64,000 bases of DNA from RGIG7213 sp045540335 (GCA_045540335.1 JAZQHC010000017.1:8955-72954), one strand, 5' to 3'. Counted from the first letter of the stretch, positions 52,296-61,943 are shown. The notes: generated by a model from the letters alone, not told the origin. A program made the numbers and translations.

Positions 52296-53750
52296 ATGTA
52301 TGTATTAGGTATAGACGTAGGCACTACGGGTACGAAAACCATCGTTCTGGGAGAAGACCGTAAGATTCACGGTGTTGCCTACCGCGAATATCCCATAATA
52401 TCAGCCGCAGGCGGCGTGTCAGAGCAGTCTGCCGAGGACTGGTGGGATGCGGTAATATACACCGTTAAAGAAAGCACGAAGGATATCGACAAAACGCAGA
52501 TAGCCGCGCTTTCGCTTTCAACGCAGGGTGCAACGACCGCCTTCGTTGACGAGAATTTTAATTCTTTGCGTTCTGCAATAACCTGGATGGATATGCGTGC
52601 GTCTGAAGAATGTACCGAGGTTGATAACGTTCTCGGTAAAGAGGGGATATATAATATCTGCGGATGGACGACAGACCCCGGCAGCGACGCGGCAAAATTA
52701 CTGTGGGTAAAAAAGCACGAAAAAGAAGTTTTCGACGATACCTGCAGCTTCGTATCCACCATTGAATTTATAAATCAAAAGCTTACGGGCGAAAACGTGA
52801 TAGACCCGACGAACGCCGCCATGCGCCAGATATTTAACATAAATACGGGCAAATGGGATAAAGACGTGCTTGATATAATCGGTATAGACGAAAAGCGCTT
52901 ACCGAGGATAATGCCATCGGGCGCGTTTATAGGAACGCTTACCCCAAACGCCGCACAGCTTTTGGGCTTGCCGAAAAGCGTAAAGGTTTACAACGGCGCG
53001 CACGACCAGTATTGTGCTTCTATCGGCTGCGGTGCGTTAAACGTGGGGGATATGATGCTTTCAACGGGCACTGCGTGGGTGGTGCTGGGCATCAGCGACA
53101 AGCTGACGTATTGCAAAAGCCACATATCACCGGGTATCCACCCGCAAAAAGGGCTTTACGGAAACATTGCCTCGCTTTCGGGCGTGGGCAACGCCATGAA
53201 ATGGGTGCGCGACACCTTTGGCGGCGATTACAGATCAATAGATAAAGAGGCTGAAAAACGCCTTGAAAGTGCCAAAAACATACTGTTTTTCCCGCATTTT
53301 TCGGGCGCGGGCTTCCCCTTGAGGGATAGCGCCCTTTACGGCGGAATATACGGCTTGCGTTTGGGCAATGATAAATACGATATTGCACGCGCCCTTATGG
53401 AAGGGGTTGCCTTCGAGGTGCGCGCGGGGCTTGAAAAATTTGCCGAGCAGGGCGTTGACATCAGCGCCTTGAAGATAATGGGCGGTGCATCCAGAAGCGA
53501 CCTGTGGTGTTCGATAGTGGGATACGTTACGGGCTGTAAAATAACAAGGATGAACAACGCCGAAGCGTGCGCAGTGGGCGCGGCGGCTATTGCCGCTGTG
53601 GGCTGCGGCATGACGGACGGATACGTTTCGCTTTCCGAAGGGGAAGTGCTTGATCTGCCCGATGAAAAAATATACGCGCATTATAATAAAAAATATAAAA
53701 AATATATCGAGCTTTGCAGCTCTGTAAAGGAAGTGGCAGACAAATGGTAG
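52296..53750 (+). CDS. FGGY-family carbohydrate kinase (xylulokinase-like)
   Basis: A 484-residue sugar kinase. It has the FGGY N-terminal phosphate motif GIDVGTTGTKT, the substrate-side WMDMRA and DAA/GAHDQYCASIGCG strings, the late GVAFEVRAGLEK and GGASRSDLWCSI adenosine region. Sequence style is closest to xylulokinase/gluconokinase-type members, but the substrate cannot be called from sequence. ATG 52296 follows AGAAAGG. Its end overlaps the next start by 7 bp. Confidence 0.87.
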   Translation: MYVLGIDVGTTGTKTIVLGEDRKIHGVAYREYPIISAAGGVSEQSAEDWWDAVIYTVKESTKDIDKTQIAALSLSTQGATTAFVDENFNSLRSAITWMDMRASEECTEVDNVLGKEGIYNICGWTTDPGSDAAKLLWVKKHEKEVFDDTCSFVSTIEFINQKLTGENVIDPTNAAMRQIFNINTGKWDKDVLDIIGIDEKRLPRIMPSGAFIGTLTPNAAQLLGLPKSVKVYNGAHDQYCASIGCGALNVGDMMLSTGTAWVVLGISDKLTYCKSHISPGIHPQKGLYGNIASLSGVGNAMKWVRDTFGGDYRSIDKEAEKRLESAKNILFFPHFSGAGFPLRDSALYGGIYGLRLGNDKYDIARALMEGVAFEVRAGLEKFAEQGVDISALKIMGGASRSDLWCSIVGYVTGCKITRMNNAEACAVGAAAIAAVGCGMTDGYVSLSEGEVLDLPDEKIYAHYNKKYKKYIELCSSVKEVADKW

Positions 53751-54757
53751 TAGATTATTTCGAAAGAACAAAGGTGGACGATGAATTTTATAAAGAGTTT
53801 ATAAAAGACAGGATCCCGAAAAAAATTATTGATATGCATATCCACATTTCAGACGTGGAAATGCGTAAAAACTGCGTTGCCGACCCTGACGACTGGTCTA
53901 ACCAGTGCAACTCTATAATGAGATTTCAGGATTACGAATTTTACCGCGACGCATTTTACCCCGATTCTCAGGTAGAGGCAAACGTTCTTCCCTGCGTTAC
54001 GAGAGGGCTTGACGTTGTTGCAAACGACAAATACCTTGCAGACCTTAAAAGGCAGGGCAAGGCAAGATACGCCCACATGATGGTTGACCCCTCGTGGGAC
54101 CCCGAATTTACCGAAAAGCTTTTGCTTGAAGGCAACTTCGACGGCTTTAAGCCCTACCCCGACTTCGTTTCGGGTGTTCAAGGTGCGGAAATAGGCCTTT
54201 TGGATTTTATCAAGCCCGAGCAGCTTGCCATCGTTAACAAGTACAAGAAGTCTATCGTTTTGCACCTGCCCCGTGCAGGCAGATTCCCTGATGATAACAA
54301 CATTAAGGAAATACGCTACGTTAAAGACAAATTTCCGGATATCAAGCTTATCATAGCACACGTAGGCAGATGCTATTCTATCGACTGGATACAGCGCGCA
54401 ACCGCAAAGCTTGGCGACGACCGCAACTGGTTCTATTACGACCTTGCCGCCCTGCTTAACCCCGTAGTGCTTGATTACGTATTTGAAAGATATCCGCTTG
54501 ACCGTATAATGTACGGTACAGACCTGCCCATATTCCTCTGGCACGGTAAACGACAATGGACAGACGTTAAATACATAAATATGCCCCGCGAGGATTTCCC
54601 CTTCAACAAGCATATAGAAGGCCCCGAAGCGGAAGCAAAATACACGTTCTTTATTTACGAACAGCTTAAAAGCTTGCTTGACGCTACGTACAAGGCAGGC
54701 GGAAAGAAATTGGCTGAAGACATTTTCTATAATAACGCCGTTAACCTTTTGGGTTAA
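53744..54757 (+). CDS. Amidohydrolase-family protein (amidohydrolase 2 type)
   Basis: A 337-residue TIM-barrel metal hydrolase. DMHIHISD near residue 29 gives the HxH ligands, IAHVGR gives a later His, and GTDLP the catalytic Asp. Members of this group act as lactonases, decarboxylases or amidases on cyclic or sugar-acid substrates. It overlaps the kinase gene by 7 bp (ATGGTAG), so coupling is strong. A lactonase in the same sugar pathway is a reasonable guess. Confidence 0.82.
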   Translation: MVVDYFERTKVDDEFYKEFIKDRIPKKIIDMHIHISDVEMRKNCVADPDDWSNQCNSIMRFQDYEFYRDAFYPDSQVEANVLPCVTRGLDVVANDKYLADLKRQGKARYAHMMVDPSWDPEFTEKLLLEGNFDGFKPYPDFVSGVQGAEIGLLDFIKPEQLAIVNKYKKSIVLHLPRAGRFPDDNNIKEIRYVKDKFPDIKLIIAHVGRCYSIDWIQRATAKLGDDRNWFYYDLAALLNPVVLDYVFERYPLDRIMYGTDLPIFLWHGKRQWTDVKYINMPREDFPFNKHIEGPEAEAKYTFFIYEQLKSLLDATYKAGGKKLAEDIFYNNAVNLLG

Positions 54758-54772
54758 GAAAGGATGATACAC

Positions 54773-56155
54773 ATGACTAAACCGAAGATAGGGCTTTTGC
54801 CGCTTTATATCGCGCTTTACGACCAAACCTCTCCTAAGCGCCGCGTTCATCTTGAGGGCTTTTACCAAACCTTGTGCAGAGAGCTTCGCTTTAAAGGGCT
54901 TGACGTTGTTGAAGCACCTATATGCTGTGTAAAGCCCGAATTTGAAAGGGCAGTTAAAGAGCTTGAGCTTTCAGGCGTTGATGCGCTTGTTACGCTTCAT
55001 TTGGCATACTCGCCCTCGCTTGAATCTGCCGACGTTCTTGCAAAAACGAAGCTGCCGATAATCGTGCTTGATACAACGCCCGATTACAAATTCGACCATA
55101 CTGTAAGCGCAGAACGCGTTGGCTCAAACCACGGCATCCACGGTGTGCAGGATATGTGCAATATGCTTATCCGAAACGGAAAGGATTTTCAGATATTTGC
55201 AGGCCACTACGAGCATTCAGACGTGCTTGATAAGGTGGCAAACGCCGCAAAGGGCGCAAAAATGGCAAACGCCATGAAAAACGCCAAGGTAGGCCATTTT
55301 GGCGGCCCGTTTGAAGGAATGGGGGATTTCCTTATCCCGACTGACGAGCTTGAACAAACGATAGGCATGAAGGTTGCTGTATTCAACGACGGCGATATGC
55401 CTGCCGTTTCTGCAGAGGAAACGCTTGCCGAATACGAAGCCGACTGCCTTAAATACAACATGAACGGCGTAACTTATGAAGAATACAAGGGCTCGTGCCG
55501 TACTGCGCTTGGTATAAGAAAATGGATAAAAGAAAACGGTATAACCGCATTTACGATGAACTTCAACGGCGTAAACGGCGATACCCAGTTTGATTATATG
55601 CCTTTTACAGAGGCGTGCAAGTCTATGGCAAACGGTATAGGCTATGCAGGCGAGGGCGACGTTATGACGGCGGCATTCGTCGGTGCGTTGCTTTCCGTAT
55701 ATGAAGAAACGACGTTTGCGGAAATGTTCTGCCCCAACTGGGAAGCAAACACCATATATATGTCGCACATGGGCGAATACAACCCGAAGTGTGTTTCCGA
55801 AGCGCCCGTTTTCAAAATAATGAATTTCCCGTACGGCAAAAACGCGGGCAACCCTGCTTTGATGCTTTCCGTATTTAAAGCGGGCGATTTGGTATATACG
55901 TCGCTTAACCCGATAGGCAACGGCAAATACAGGCTGATACTTACAAAGGCGCAAGGCGTTGAAGCACCTTACCAAACTTCTTTTAAAGATGACGTAAGCG
56001 GTTGGATAAAGCCGTGCCTGCCTTTAACGGAATTTTTGCCTGCATTCAGCCGATTGGGCGGTATTCACCACGGTGCTATGATATACGGCGGTGATATTGA
56101 TGCTTTGGCTTCATTCGGAAGAATAATGGGCTGGGAAGTAGAGGTTATTAAATAA
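54773..56155 (+). CDS. L-fucose/L-arabinose isomerase-family protein
   Basis: A 460-residue protein of the fucose/arabinose isomerase fold, which interconverts aldoses and ketoses with Mn2+. GLLPLYIALYD and an NGVNGDTQFDY region, then AGEGDVMTAAFVGALL, resemble the family's core, and HMGEYNPK supplies conserved His and Glu. I use ATG 54773 with GAAAGGA eight bases upstream; ATG 54764 is too close to that site. It ends with TAATG shared with the ROK gene. Substrate unknown. Confidence 0.78.
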   Translation: MTKPKIGLLPLYIALYDQTSPKRRVHLEGFYQTLCRELRFKGLDVVEAPICCVKPEFERAVKELELSGVDALVTLHLAYSPSLESADVLAKTKLPIIVLDTTPDYKFDHTVSAERVGSNHGIHGVQDMCNMLIRNGKDFQIFAGHYEHSDVLDKVANAAKGAKMANAMKNAKVGHFGGPFEGMGDFLIPTDELEQTIGMKVAVFNDGDMPAVSAEETLAEYEADCLKYNMNGVTYEEYKGSCRTALGIRKWIKENGITAFTMNFNGVNGDTQFDYMPFTEACKSMANGIGYAGEGDVMTAAFVGALLSVYEETTFAEMFCPNWEANTIYMSHMGEYNPKCVSEAPVFKIMNFPYGKNAGNPALMLSVFKAGDLVYTSLNPIGNGKYRLILTKAQGVEAPYQTSFKDDVSGWIKPCLPLTEFLPAFSRLGGIHHGAMIYGGDIDALASFGRIMGWEVEVIK

Positions 56156-57105
56156 TGTATTATATAGGCGTTGATCTCGGCGGCACTAACATTGCCGCCG
56201 GCCTCGTTGACGAGGATAACAATATAGTAAAAAAAATATCCGTTCCTACCTTGCCCGAAAGGGGAAACGATGCAGTATGTGCGGATATTGCAAAGCTGAT
56301 AGAGGATCTTTGCAAGGCGCATAATATCACCATTTCAGACGTTGCGTATGCAGGTATTGCAACCCCGGGTGCTATCAACAGCGATACGGGTATGATAGAC
56401 AGGGCGTGCAACCTTTATATGGAAGAATACCCCATAGTTGAAAGGCTTGCAAAGCTTGTACCGGTAAAGATATACCTCGAAAACGACGCTAACGCTGCAG
56501 CCTTGGGCGAAGCGGTGGCAGGCGCGGCAAAGGGTGCAAAATATTCCGTTATGATAACGCTCGGCACGGGCGTAGGCGGCGGCATAGTAATGAACGGCAA
56601 AGTATATTCGGGCTTTAACTATGCAGGCGGCGAATTCGGCCACATGGTTATCGAGCAAGGCGGCGTACAATGCAACTGCGGCAGAAAAGGCTGCTGGGAA
56701 GCGTACAGCTCTGCAACGGCGCTTATAAATATGACGAAAGAAGAAATAGAAAAAAGCCCCGACAGCCTACTTGCCGAAATTGCCAAGGAAAGCGGCAAGG
56801 TAAGCGGCAAAACCGCGTTTATTGCACAACGCAAGGGCGACGAGGCAGGCAAAAGGGTAGTCGATAAATACATCAAATATCTCGGCTGCGGCGTTGTTAA
56901 CGTTATAAACCTGTTCCAGCCTGATATTTTGTGCATAGGCGGCGGTGTTTCAAACGAAGGGGATAACCTTATAAATCCGTTGCTTAAAGAGATTGAAAAC
57001 GAATCCTTTACGAAAAATATCGCGAAAGAAAGGCAGACCGTTATCCGCATTGCACAGCTTGGAAACGACGCGGGCATAATCGGTGCTGCAAATCTTGGTA
57101 GATAA
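56155..57105 (+). CDS. ROK-family sugar kinase (glucokinase-like)
   Basis: A 316-residue ROK kinase. IGVDLGGTNIAAGL near the start, ENDANAAALGE, LGTGVGGGIVMNG and the zinc site GGVQCNCGRKGCWEAY are diagnostic. ROK enzymes phosphorylate glucose, N-acetylmannosamine, allose or related sugars. Its ATG shares a base with the isomerase stop. A second kinase in one cluster (with FGGY) suggests two sugars or two consecutive phosphorylation steps. Confidence 0.9.
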   Translation: MYYIGVDLGGTNIAAGLVDEDNNIVKKISVPTLPERGNDAVCADIAKLIEDLCKAHNITISDVAYAGIATPGAINSDTGMIDRACNLYMEEYPIVERLAKLVPVKIYLENDANAAALGEAVAGAAKGAKYSVMITLGTGVGGGIVMNGKVYSGFNYAGGEFGHMVIEQGGVQCNCGRKGCWEAYSSATALINMTKEEIEKSPDSLLAEIAKESGKVSGKTAFIAQRKGDEAGKRVVDKYIKYLGCGVVNVINLFQPDILCIGGGVSNEGDNLINPLLKEIENESFTKNIAKERQTVIRIAQLGNDAGIIGAANLGR

Positions 57106-57106
57106 A

Positions 57107-57934
57107 ATGACAACGAAAAAAAGGTATATACTGCCCTTGGTGATATACGCGTTGCTTGCAGCAGGGCTTGCCGTAGGTGCAGTTTACGATTATCAGATAT
57201 CAAGCGCGCTGACCGAATTAGACGATTCGTGGGCGTATTTTATGGAAAAATGGGCAGAGCCGCCATCTTTACTGTTCGTTGGCTTCGTGTTTGTTGCGCT
57301 TGCGGTTTGCATATTCCGCCAAAATGAAATAAAGGGCAGGCATTACCTTTCAACCCTTTGTATAATAGGCGGGTGTATTGCAAATTCCTCTACTGTCGTT
57401 CGCACGTTTGAATATTACGGCGTAACGTCGCCCATGGCGCTTTTTATTGCCTTGGGTGTGATTATAACTTTGCTGTTTGTGCCGTTTGCCGCAAAAATAG
57501 ACCAGCAAACGCTTTTGAAAGCAAAAAGCGCGCTGGTTTGTATAGTTGCAATGGCGCTTGCAACGTTGGTAATAATATCTGCCATAAAATCAATGTGGGG
57601 CAGGTTAAGATTCAGGGAAATGCAGGATATTTCCCAATTTACGCAATGGTTTATACCCGTAGGCAAGGCTGCAGACGACGCGCACAAGTCGTTTCCGTCG
57701 GGGCATACGTCAAACGCTTTGCTTATTTGCGGCGTTTCGTTTATATTTGATGCCATAGGAAAGAAAAAAGCGGCGCAAATTGCAAAATGGGCAAGCATTG
57801 CGTGGGTTGCCTTCGTAATGTTTTCGCGCATGGTGTGCGGGGCGCACTTTCTTTCGGATACGTGCGCGGGCGCGGCGATAACGCTTGGCATAGTTCTTGT
57901 ATGCTATAAAATATTTTGTATGAAAAAAGCATAA
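57107..57934 (+). CDS. PAP2-family membrane phosphatase
   Basis: A 275-residue protein with six membrane segments. The PAP2 motifs are KSMWGRLRF (first motif), SFPSGHTS (second, central His) and SRMVCGAHFLSD (third, catalytic His and Asp). Members dephosphorylate undecaprenyl or phosphatidic acid-type lipids at the outer membrane face. It starts 1 bp after the ROK stop (ATG 57107), but its role with the sugar genes is unclear; it may simply be carried at the end of the operon. Confidence 0.88.
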   Translation: MTTKKRYILPLVIYALLAAGLAVGAVYDYQISSALTELDDSWAYFMEKWAEPPSLLFVGFVFVALAVCIFRQNEIKGRHYLSTLCIIGGCIANSSTVVRTFEYYGVTSPMALFIALGVIITLLFVPFAAKIDQQTLLKAKSALVCIVAMALATLVIISAIKSMWGRLRFREMQDISQFTQWFIPVGKAADDAHKSFPSGHTSNALLICGVSFIFDAIGKKKAAQIAKWASIAWVAFVMFSRMVCGAHFLSDTCAGAAITLGIVLVCYKIFCMKKA

Positions 57935-57943
57935 ATCAAAAAC

Positions 57944-57975
57944 GGATCGGCAAATATCCTTTGCCGATCCTTTTT
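57944..57975 (+). terminator. Terminator of the sugar cluster
   Basis: GGATCGGCAAA and TTTGCCGATCC form an 11-bp stem followed by five T. Confidence 0.85.
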
Positions 57976-57990
57976 CTGTAAACAACAATA

Positions 57991-58042
57991 AAACGGCACG
58001 CGCCGACAAACCGCTTGAAAGCAATTTGACTGCGTGCCGTTT
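57991..58042 (-). terminator. Terminator of the SGNH hydrolase gene
   Basis: AAACGGCACGC pairs with GCGTGCCGTTT around a 30-base loop; on the minus strand TTTTATTG follows. Confidence 0.6.
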
Positions 58043-58067
58043 AAATTATATGCAAGTGTGTATTTTA

Positions 58068-58616
58068 TTATTTGTTTTTATTTAACCAGTGGGTTTTAAT
58101 GGTATCCCATATAACCTCTGCCGCAAGGCAAGCACCCTCGTACGATGCGTGGCCGCCATCGGGTGAATAAAGCTCTACCTCGGGGTGTTGGTCGTAATAT
58201 TCCCAAAAACGCGTGCCGCAGGGGGCAAGCAAGCCGCCCGTTAATTCTGCTGCGCGTTGGTAGCCTTGCGTCATTTCTTCTTGCTTGTGGCGTTCCCACT
58301 TTTGCGCCCACGTCATAAAAAATACGGGTGTTGCGCCAACCTCGTCGCACCATTTGCCCATAGTAACAGATGCTTCAAGCATATGCCCGTCAAGGTCGAA
58401 GGGGTGCGCGTGCTCTTGAAATACAACGTAGTCGTATCCGCCGTGCTTGATGTTAAACGGTACGTCGGGTTCTTTGCTGTGCTGGTAAAGCGTCCATCCG
58501 CCGTGTGCGTTCATAGCCGCTTCTGCTTTTATTCCGTCCTTTTCGGCAAGCTGAAGAAGTATCAACGGTACTTCGAAATTATATGTATGACTGTTGCCTA
58601 CGAATAAAATTTTCAT
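58068..58616 (-). CDS. SGNH-hydrolase-like protein
   Basis: A 182-residue protein without signal peptide. The block I string FVGNSHTY (residues 5-12) gives the nucleophile Ser, QEHAHP resembles the block III or V region, and DGGHASYEG near residue 155 supplies the Asp and His. This is the pattern of GDSL/SGNH esterases, often carbohydrate esterases. The substrate is unknown. It stands alone between terminators. Confidence 0.72.
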   Translation of the reverse strand: MKILFVGNSHTYNFEVPLILLQLAEKDGIKAEAAMNAHGGWTLYQHSKEPDVPFNIKHGGYDYVVFQEHAHPFDLDGHMLEASVTMGKWCDEVGATPVFFMTWAQKWERHKQEEMTQGYQRAAELTGGLLAPCGTRFWEYYDQHPEVELYSPDGGHASYEGACLAAEVIWDTIKTHWLNKNK

Positions 58617-58751
58617 TTTACAAACCGCCTTTTTATTTTTTTAAATTGTACCATTAAATAACGTAAAAATCAATAGTGTGCGCGGATATATTCAGATAAT
58701 TTTTCTTTTCCGCCCTTTTTATATACGAAAGGGCGGAAAAAATTATAATCC

Positions 58752-59204
58752 TTACGAATACATACCGTTTATTTGCATATAATCGTATATCATTTTGCCG
58801 TGCTGCTGTTCTTCCTTTTGAATGTGGTTAAGCATTGTACGCGCGTTTTCGTCTTTAAATTCGAAAATGCAAGTGTCGTACAAGTGCGAAACGTGCTTTT
58901 CAGCGGCAAGCAGGTCTGAACAAAGGTACATATCTGCCTGCTTTTCGGGTGTATTTACCCCGGCGTAAGACGCCGTAAACGTTGGTGCGCTTTGGCTTGA
59001 AGAGGAAGGGCAGGGAACGGTTCCTGATTCCATTTGCGTTATCGTGTCGTAATGGTTTCTTTCCGTTTGGCTTAATGAAGAAAAAAGATTTTTTAATTGT
59101 GCGTCGTGTGCGCACGATGCGTGCTTTGCGTATTTATCTGCACAAAGCTGTTCCTGGTCTTTAAGGTCTTTTAAAAGGCCTGTTTCTTTTTGTGTCCATT
59201 GCAT
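58752..59204 (-). CDS. cotF: CotF-family spore coat protein (ferritin-like)
   Basis: A 150-residue, all-helical protein. DLKDQEQLCADKYAKHASCA and the later DLLAAEKHVSHLYDTCIFEF, with LNHIQKEEQQHGKMIYDYM at the end, are the paired helices of CotF-like coat proteins. Two halves are joined by a Ser/Pro-rich linker (CPSSSSQSAPTF). ATG 59204 follows AAAGGAGGATG. It agrees with the sporulation operon elsewhere in the window. Hairpin DNA at 58696-58743 follows it. Confidence 0.82.
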   Translation of the reverse strand: MQWTQKETGLLKDLKDQEQLCADKYAKHASCAHDAQLKNLFSSLSQTERNHYDTITQMESGTVPCPSSSSQSAPTFTASYAGVNTPEKQADMYLCSDLLAAEKHVSHLYDTCIFEFKDENARTMLNHIQKEEQQHGKMIYDYMQINGMYS

Positions 59205-59272
59205 GGGTACATCCTCCTTTTGTGTTTGATAGGATTGTACCCCTAACACTGCGTTTTATACAGATACAGCCG

Positions 59273-60199
59273 TTAATTGCCAAGAAATTTTAAAATATCG
59301 TTTTTTACCTCGCCGTACGTAAAATCGTTTAATATTTCGTGCCTTGCATTTTTGTAAAGCTTGCAAAAAACGTTTTTGCCGTTCTTTTTCAATTTACTTT
59401 CAACGGTTTTCACGCCCTTGCCGTAGTTGCCGACGGGGTCGTTTTCGCCCGAAAGCAAAATAATCGGCATTTTGCTTGAAATGCTATCGTACCACGTATT
59501 GCAATTTGCATATTTCAGCAATCTTACAAGGTCCCCCATGGAACTTATCGTAAAATCAAAGGTACAGTATTTATCTGCATAATATTTTTTTCGCACGCTT
59601 TCATCATTGGTAAGCCATAATTTAGGGTCGGTAATCGTTGTTTTGCCGAATTTTTTATTATAACTGCCGAACATAAGGGTATTTGCAAATTTCGAAACGT
59701 GCCTTTCACCCTTTAAACGCTTTATTGCACCCGTTATTACGGTTGCTATGCCTGCGGCGGGATTAGGGCCGCCCGTTCCCATAATTATAAGGCGTTGCGG
59801 CTGCACGAATCTTTGCGATGCTATCCGCGCGATAAAAGAACCCATGCTGTGCCCCATAAGCACAAGCGGCGTGTCGGGGCTTGCGTATTGCGCCCTGACT
59901 GCATCGGAATATACTTTTACGTCTTTACAAAGCAATTCCCAGCCGTTTTTTGGGGCTATGTAACCAAGGTCTGAATCGTTGTTTGCGGTTTTTCCATGGC
60001 CGAGATTATCGTATCCGAAGGCTATATAGCCCTCGCTTGCCATATCAAAAAGGAATTTGTCGTATCTGCCGATATGTTCTGTCATTCCGTGAACGACGTG
60101 AAAAAGCCCCTTTGCGTTGCCGTTTGGCAAATAAACAACGCCCGAAAGCATATGTATATTATCCGAAGAGGGAACGGAAAAAGCCTTTTTTTGTACCAT
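59273..60199 (-). CDS. Alpha/beta hydrolase, monoacylglycerol-lipase-like
   Basis: A 308-residue cytoplasmic serine hydrolase of the S33/lysophospholipase group. HGMTEH (oxyanion region), the nucleophile elbow GHSMGS near residue 117, a later Asp in GENDPVGNYG and His in ARHEILND complete the triad. It starts 6 bp after glpK, so the two share a transcript; a lipase that releases glycerol next to glycerol kinase is consistent with monoacylglycerol use. Confidence 0.85.
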   Translation of the reverse strand: MVQKKAFSVPSSDNIHMLSGVVYLPNGNAKGLFHVVHGMTEHIGRYDKFLFDMASEGYIAFGYDNLGHGKTANNDSDLGYIAPKNGWELLCKDVKVYSDAVRAQYASPDTPLVLMGHSMGSFIARIASQRFVQPQRLIIMGTGGPNPAAGIATVITGAIKRLKGERHVSKFANTLMFGSYNKKFGKTTITDPKLWLTNDESVRKKYYADKYCTFDFTISSMGDLVRLLKYANCNTWYDSISSKMPIILLSGENDPVGNYGKGVKTVESKLKKNGKNVFCKLYKNARHEILNDFTYGEVKNDILKFLGN

Positions 60200-60205
60200 A
60201 CGTTT

Positions 60206-61720
60206 TTACCTTTCGCTGAATTTTCTGCAAGCATCGACCGCCCTGTGCCAATTATCAAGGCATGATATTCGCTTTTCTTCCGACATGCAGGGCGTAAAGC
60301 TTTTTTTGATGGAAACAAGCTTTTTTAATTCTTCTCTATCGGCAAAAAAGCCAACTGCAAGCCCTGCTAAAAATGCCGCGCCTTGCGCCGTTGCTTCCGG
60401 ATTTGAGGATATCTGCACGGTAAGTGCGGAAAAATCGCTTTGCATCTGCATAAGCAGGTCGTTTGCAGATGCGCCCCCGTCAACCTTTAATATCGTAATT
60501 TTATTTGGTATGTCCCCGTCGGAAAAAAGCGCTATGTCGCCATTTATGGCGGAAACGACGTCTTGCGTTTGATACGCGATGGATTCAAGCGCGGCGCGGA
60601 TTATATGGTTTTTTCCCGTTCCTGCGGTAAGGCCGAAAATACTGCCCTTGGCGTGCATATCCCAAAACGGTGCACCCAATCCGCTGAATGCGGGAACAAA
60701 ATATACCCCCGCGCTGTCGTTAACCTTGCGTGCGAAATACTCGCTGTCTGATGCTTCGTGAATTATCTTTAATTCGTCGCGCAGCCAGCGCATCAGCGCA
60801 CCGCCTACAAAAACGCTTCCTTCTAACGCGTATTCGATAGGGCGGTTTTTTTCGCCTGCGGCAATCGTAGTTAAAAGCCCGTGCTTGCTTTCTATTGCTT
60901 TATTGCCCGTATGTGCAAGTAAAAAGCACCCCGTGCCGTATGTATTTTTCGCCTCGCCCGATTCAAAGCACGCCTGACCGAATAACGCAGATTGCTGGTC
61001 GCCCGCGATGCCCGCGATAGTAAGCTCTGCCCCCATACATTCAAAAGTGCCGTATATTTCGCTGCTGCTTTTTATTGTAGGCAGCATCTGTATCGGAATA
61101 TCAAGCAAGTCAAGTATTGCTTCGTCCCACGTGCCTGTGTGTATGTTGCAAAGCATCGTTCTTGATGCGTTTGTTCTGTCTGTAACGAATACCTTGCCAC
61201 CCGTAAGCTTCCAGATAAGCCATGTATCAACCGTGCCTGCAAGCAGGTCGCCCGATTGTGCCTTTTGCTGTGCGCCCGGCACGTTGTCAAGCACCCATTT
61301 TATTTTCGTTCCGCTGAAGTACGGGTCTATCCTTAAGCCCGTCGCTTTGCGGATATATTCACTGTGGCCGTCACATTCAAGCCTTTCGCATATATCAAAG
61401 GTGCGCCTGCATTGCCAAACTATCGCGTTGTAAACGGGGTTGCCCGTGTGCTTGTCCCACAAAATTACCGTTTCTCGTTGGTTTGTAATGCCAACGGCGG
61501 CAATTTCGCTTGCCGATATACCGCTTTTGGCAATACACTCGGTAAGTGCGGCGTATTGATTGGCGTAAATGTCCATGGGGTTTTGCTCTACCCAGCCCGA
61601 TTGCGGATATATTTGCGGTATTTCGTGCTGTGCCATAGAAATTATGTTTGATTGCTTGTCGAACAGAATCGCACGTGCGCTTGTCGTTCCTTCATCTAAA
61701 GCAAGGATATATTTTTTCAT
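60206..61720 (-). CDS. glpK: Glycerol kinase
   Basis: A 504-residue FGGY kinase that makes glycerol 3-phosphate. ALDEGTTSARAI at the start, QSGWVEQNPMDI, GITNQRETVILWD, WQCRRT and SGLGAPFWD identify GlpK with confidence. It is the first gene of a two-gene minus-strand unit with the lipase-like gene. glpF and glpD are not in the window. Its product also feeds phospholipid synthesis, where PlsY uses glycerol 3-phosphate. Confidence 0.95.
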   Translation of the reverse strand: MKKYILALDEGTTSARAILFDKQSNIISMAQHEIPQIYPQSGWVEQNPMDIYANQYAALTECIAKSGISASEIAAVGITNQRETVILWDKHTGNPVYNAIVWQCRRTFDICERLECDGHSEYIRKATGLRIDPYFSGTKIKWVLDNVPGAQQKAQSGDLLAGTVDTWLIWKLTGGKVFVTDRTNASRTMLCNIHTGTWDEAILDLLDIPIQMLPTIKSSSEIYGTFECMGAELTIAGIAGDQQSALFGQACFESGEAKNTYGTGCFLLAHTGNKAIESKHGLLTTIAAGEKNRPIEYALEGSVFVGGALMRWLRDELKIIHEASDSEYFARKVNDSAGVYFVPAFSGLGAPFWDMHAKGSIFGLTAGTGKNHIIRAALESIAYQTQDVVSAINGDIALFSDGDIPNKITILKVDGGASANDLLMQMQSDFSALTVQISSNPEATAQGAAFLAGLAVGFFADREELKKLVSIKKSFTPCMSEEKRISCLDNWHRAVDACRKFSER

Positions 61721-61778
61721 TTTTTATTCTCCCTCGGCGGAAATATACGGTTTTATGCTTTTTTCTTTATCAACGGTA

Positions 61779-61808
61779 ATTTTACCATAATATCACCGTC
61801 TTTGTCAA
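61779..61808 (-). promoter_or_regulatory. Promoter of glpK
   Basis: On the minus strand TTGACA (complement 61803-61808) and TAAAAT (complement 61779-61784) are 18 bp apart. Confidence 0.6.
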
Positions 61809-61943
61809 CTGCACAAGAGGGGGCGCACAGTAAAAAATACCGCCGTAAAGCGGTAATTATTGCAGTATAACACTTGTTTTTCTGCCTTCGGTGTGATATA
61901 TTAAATACGTAGGATATGCAAAAACAGTTAAAGGAGTATCGCT

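Noticed and set aside
53849..54868. 339-residue minus-strand open frame
   Set aside because: Antisense to the amidohydrolase gene, which has clear motifs and overlaps its operon neighbours.
58696..58743. Terminator of cotF
   Set aside because: The CCGCCCTTT/AAAGGGCGG stem is long but is followed by A-rich rather than T-rich sequence on both strands; kept only as a hairpin of unknown role.
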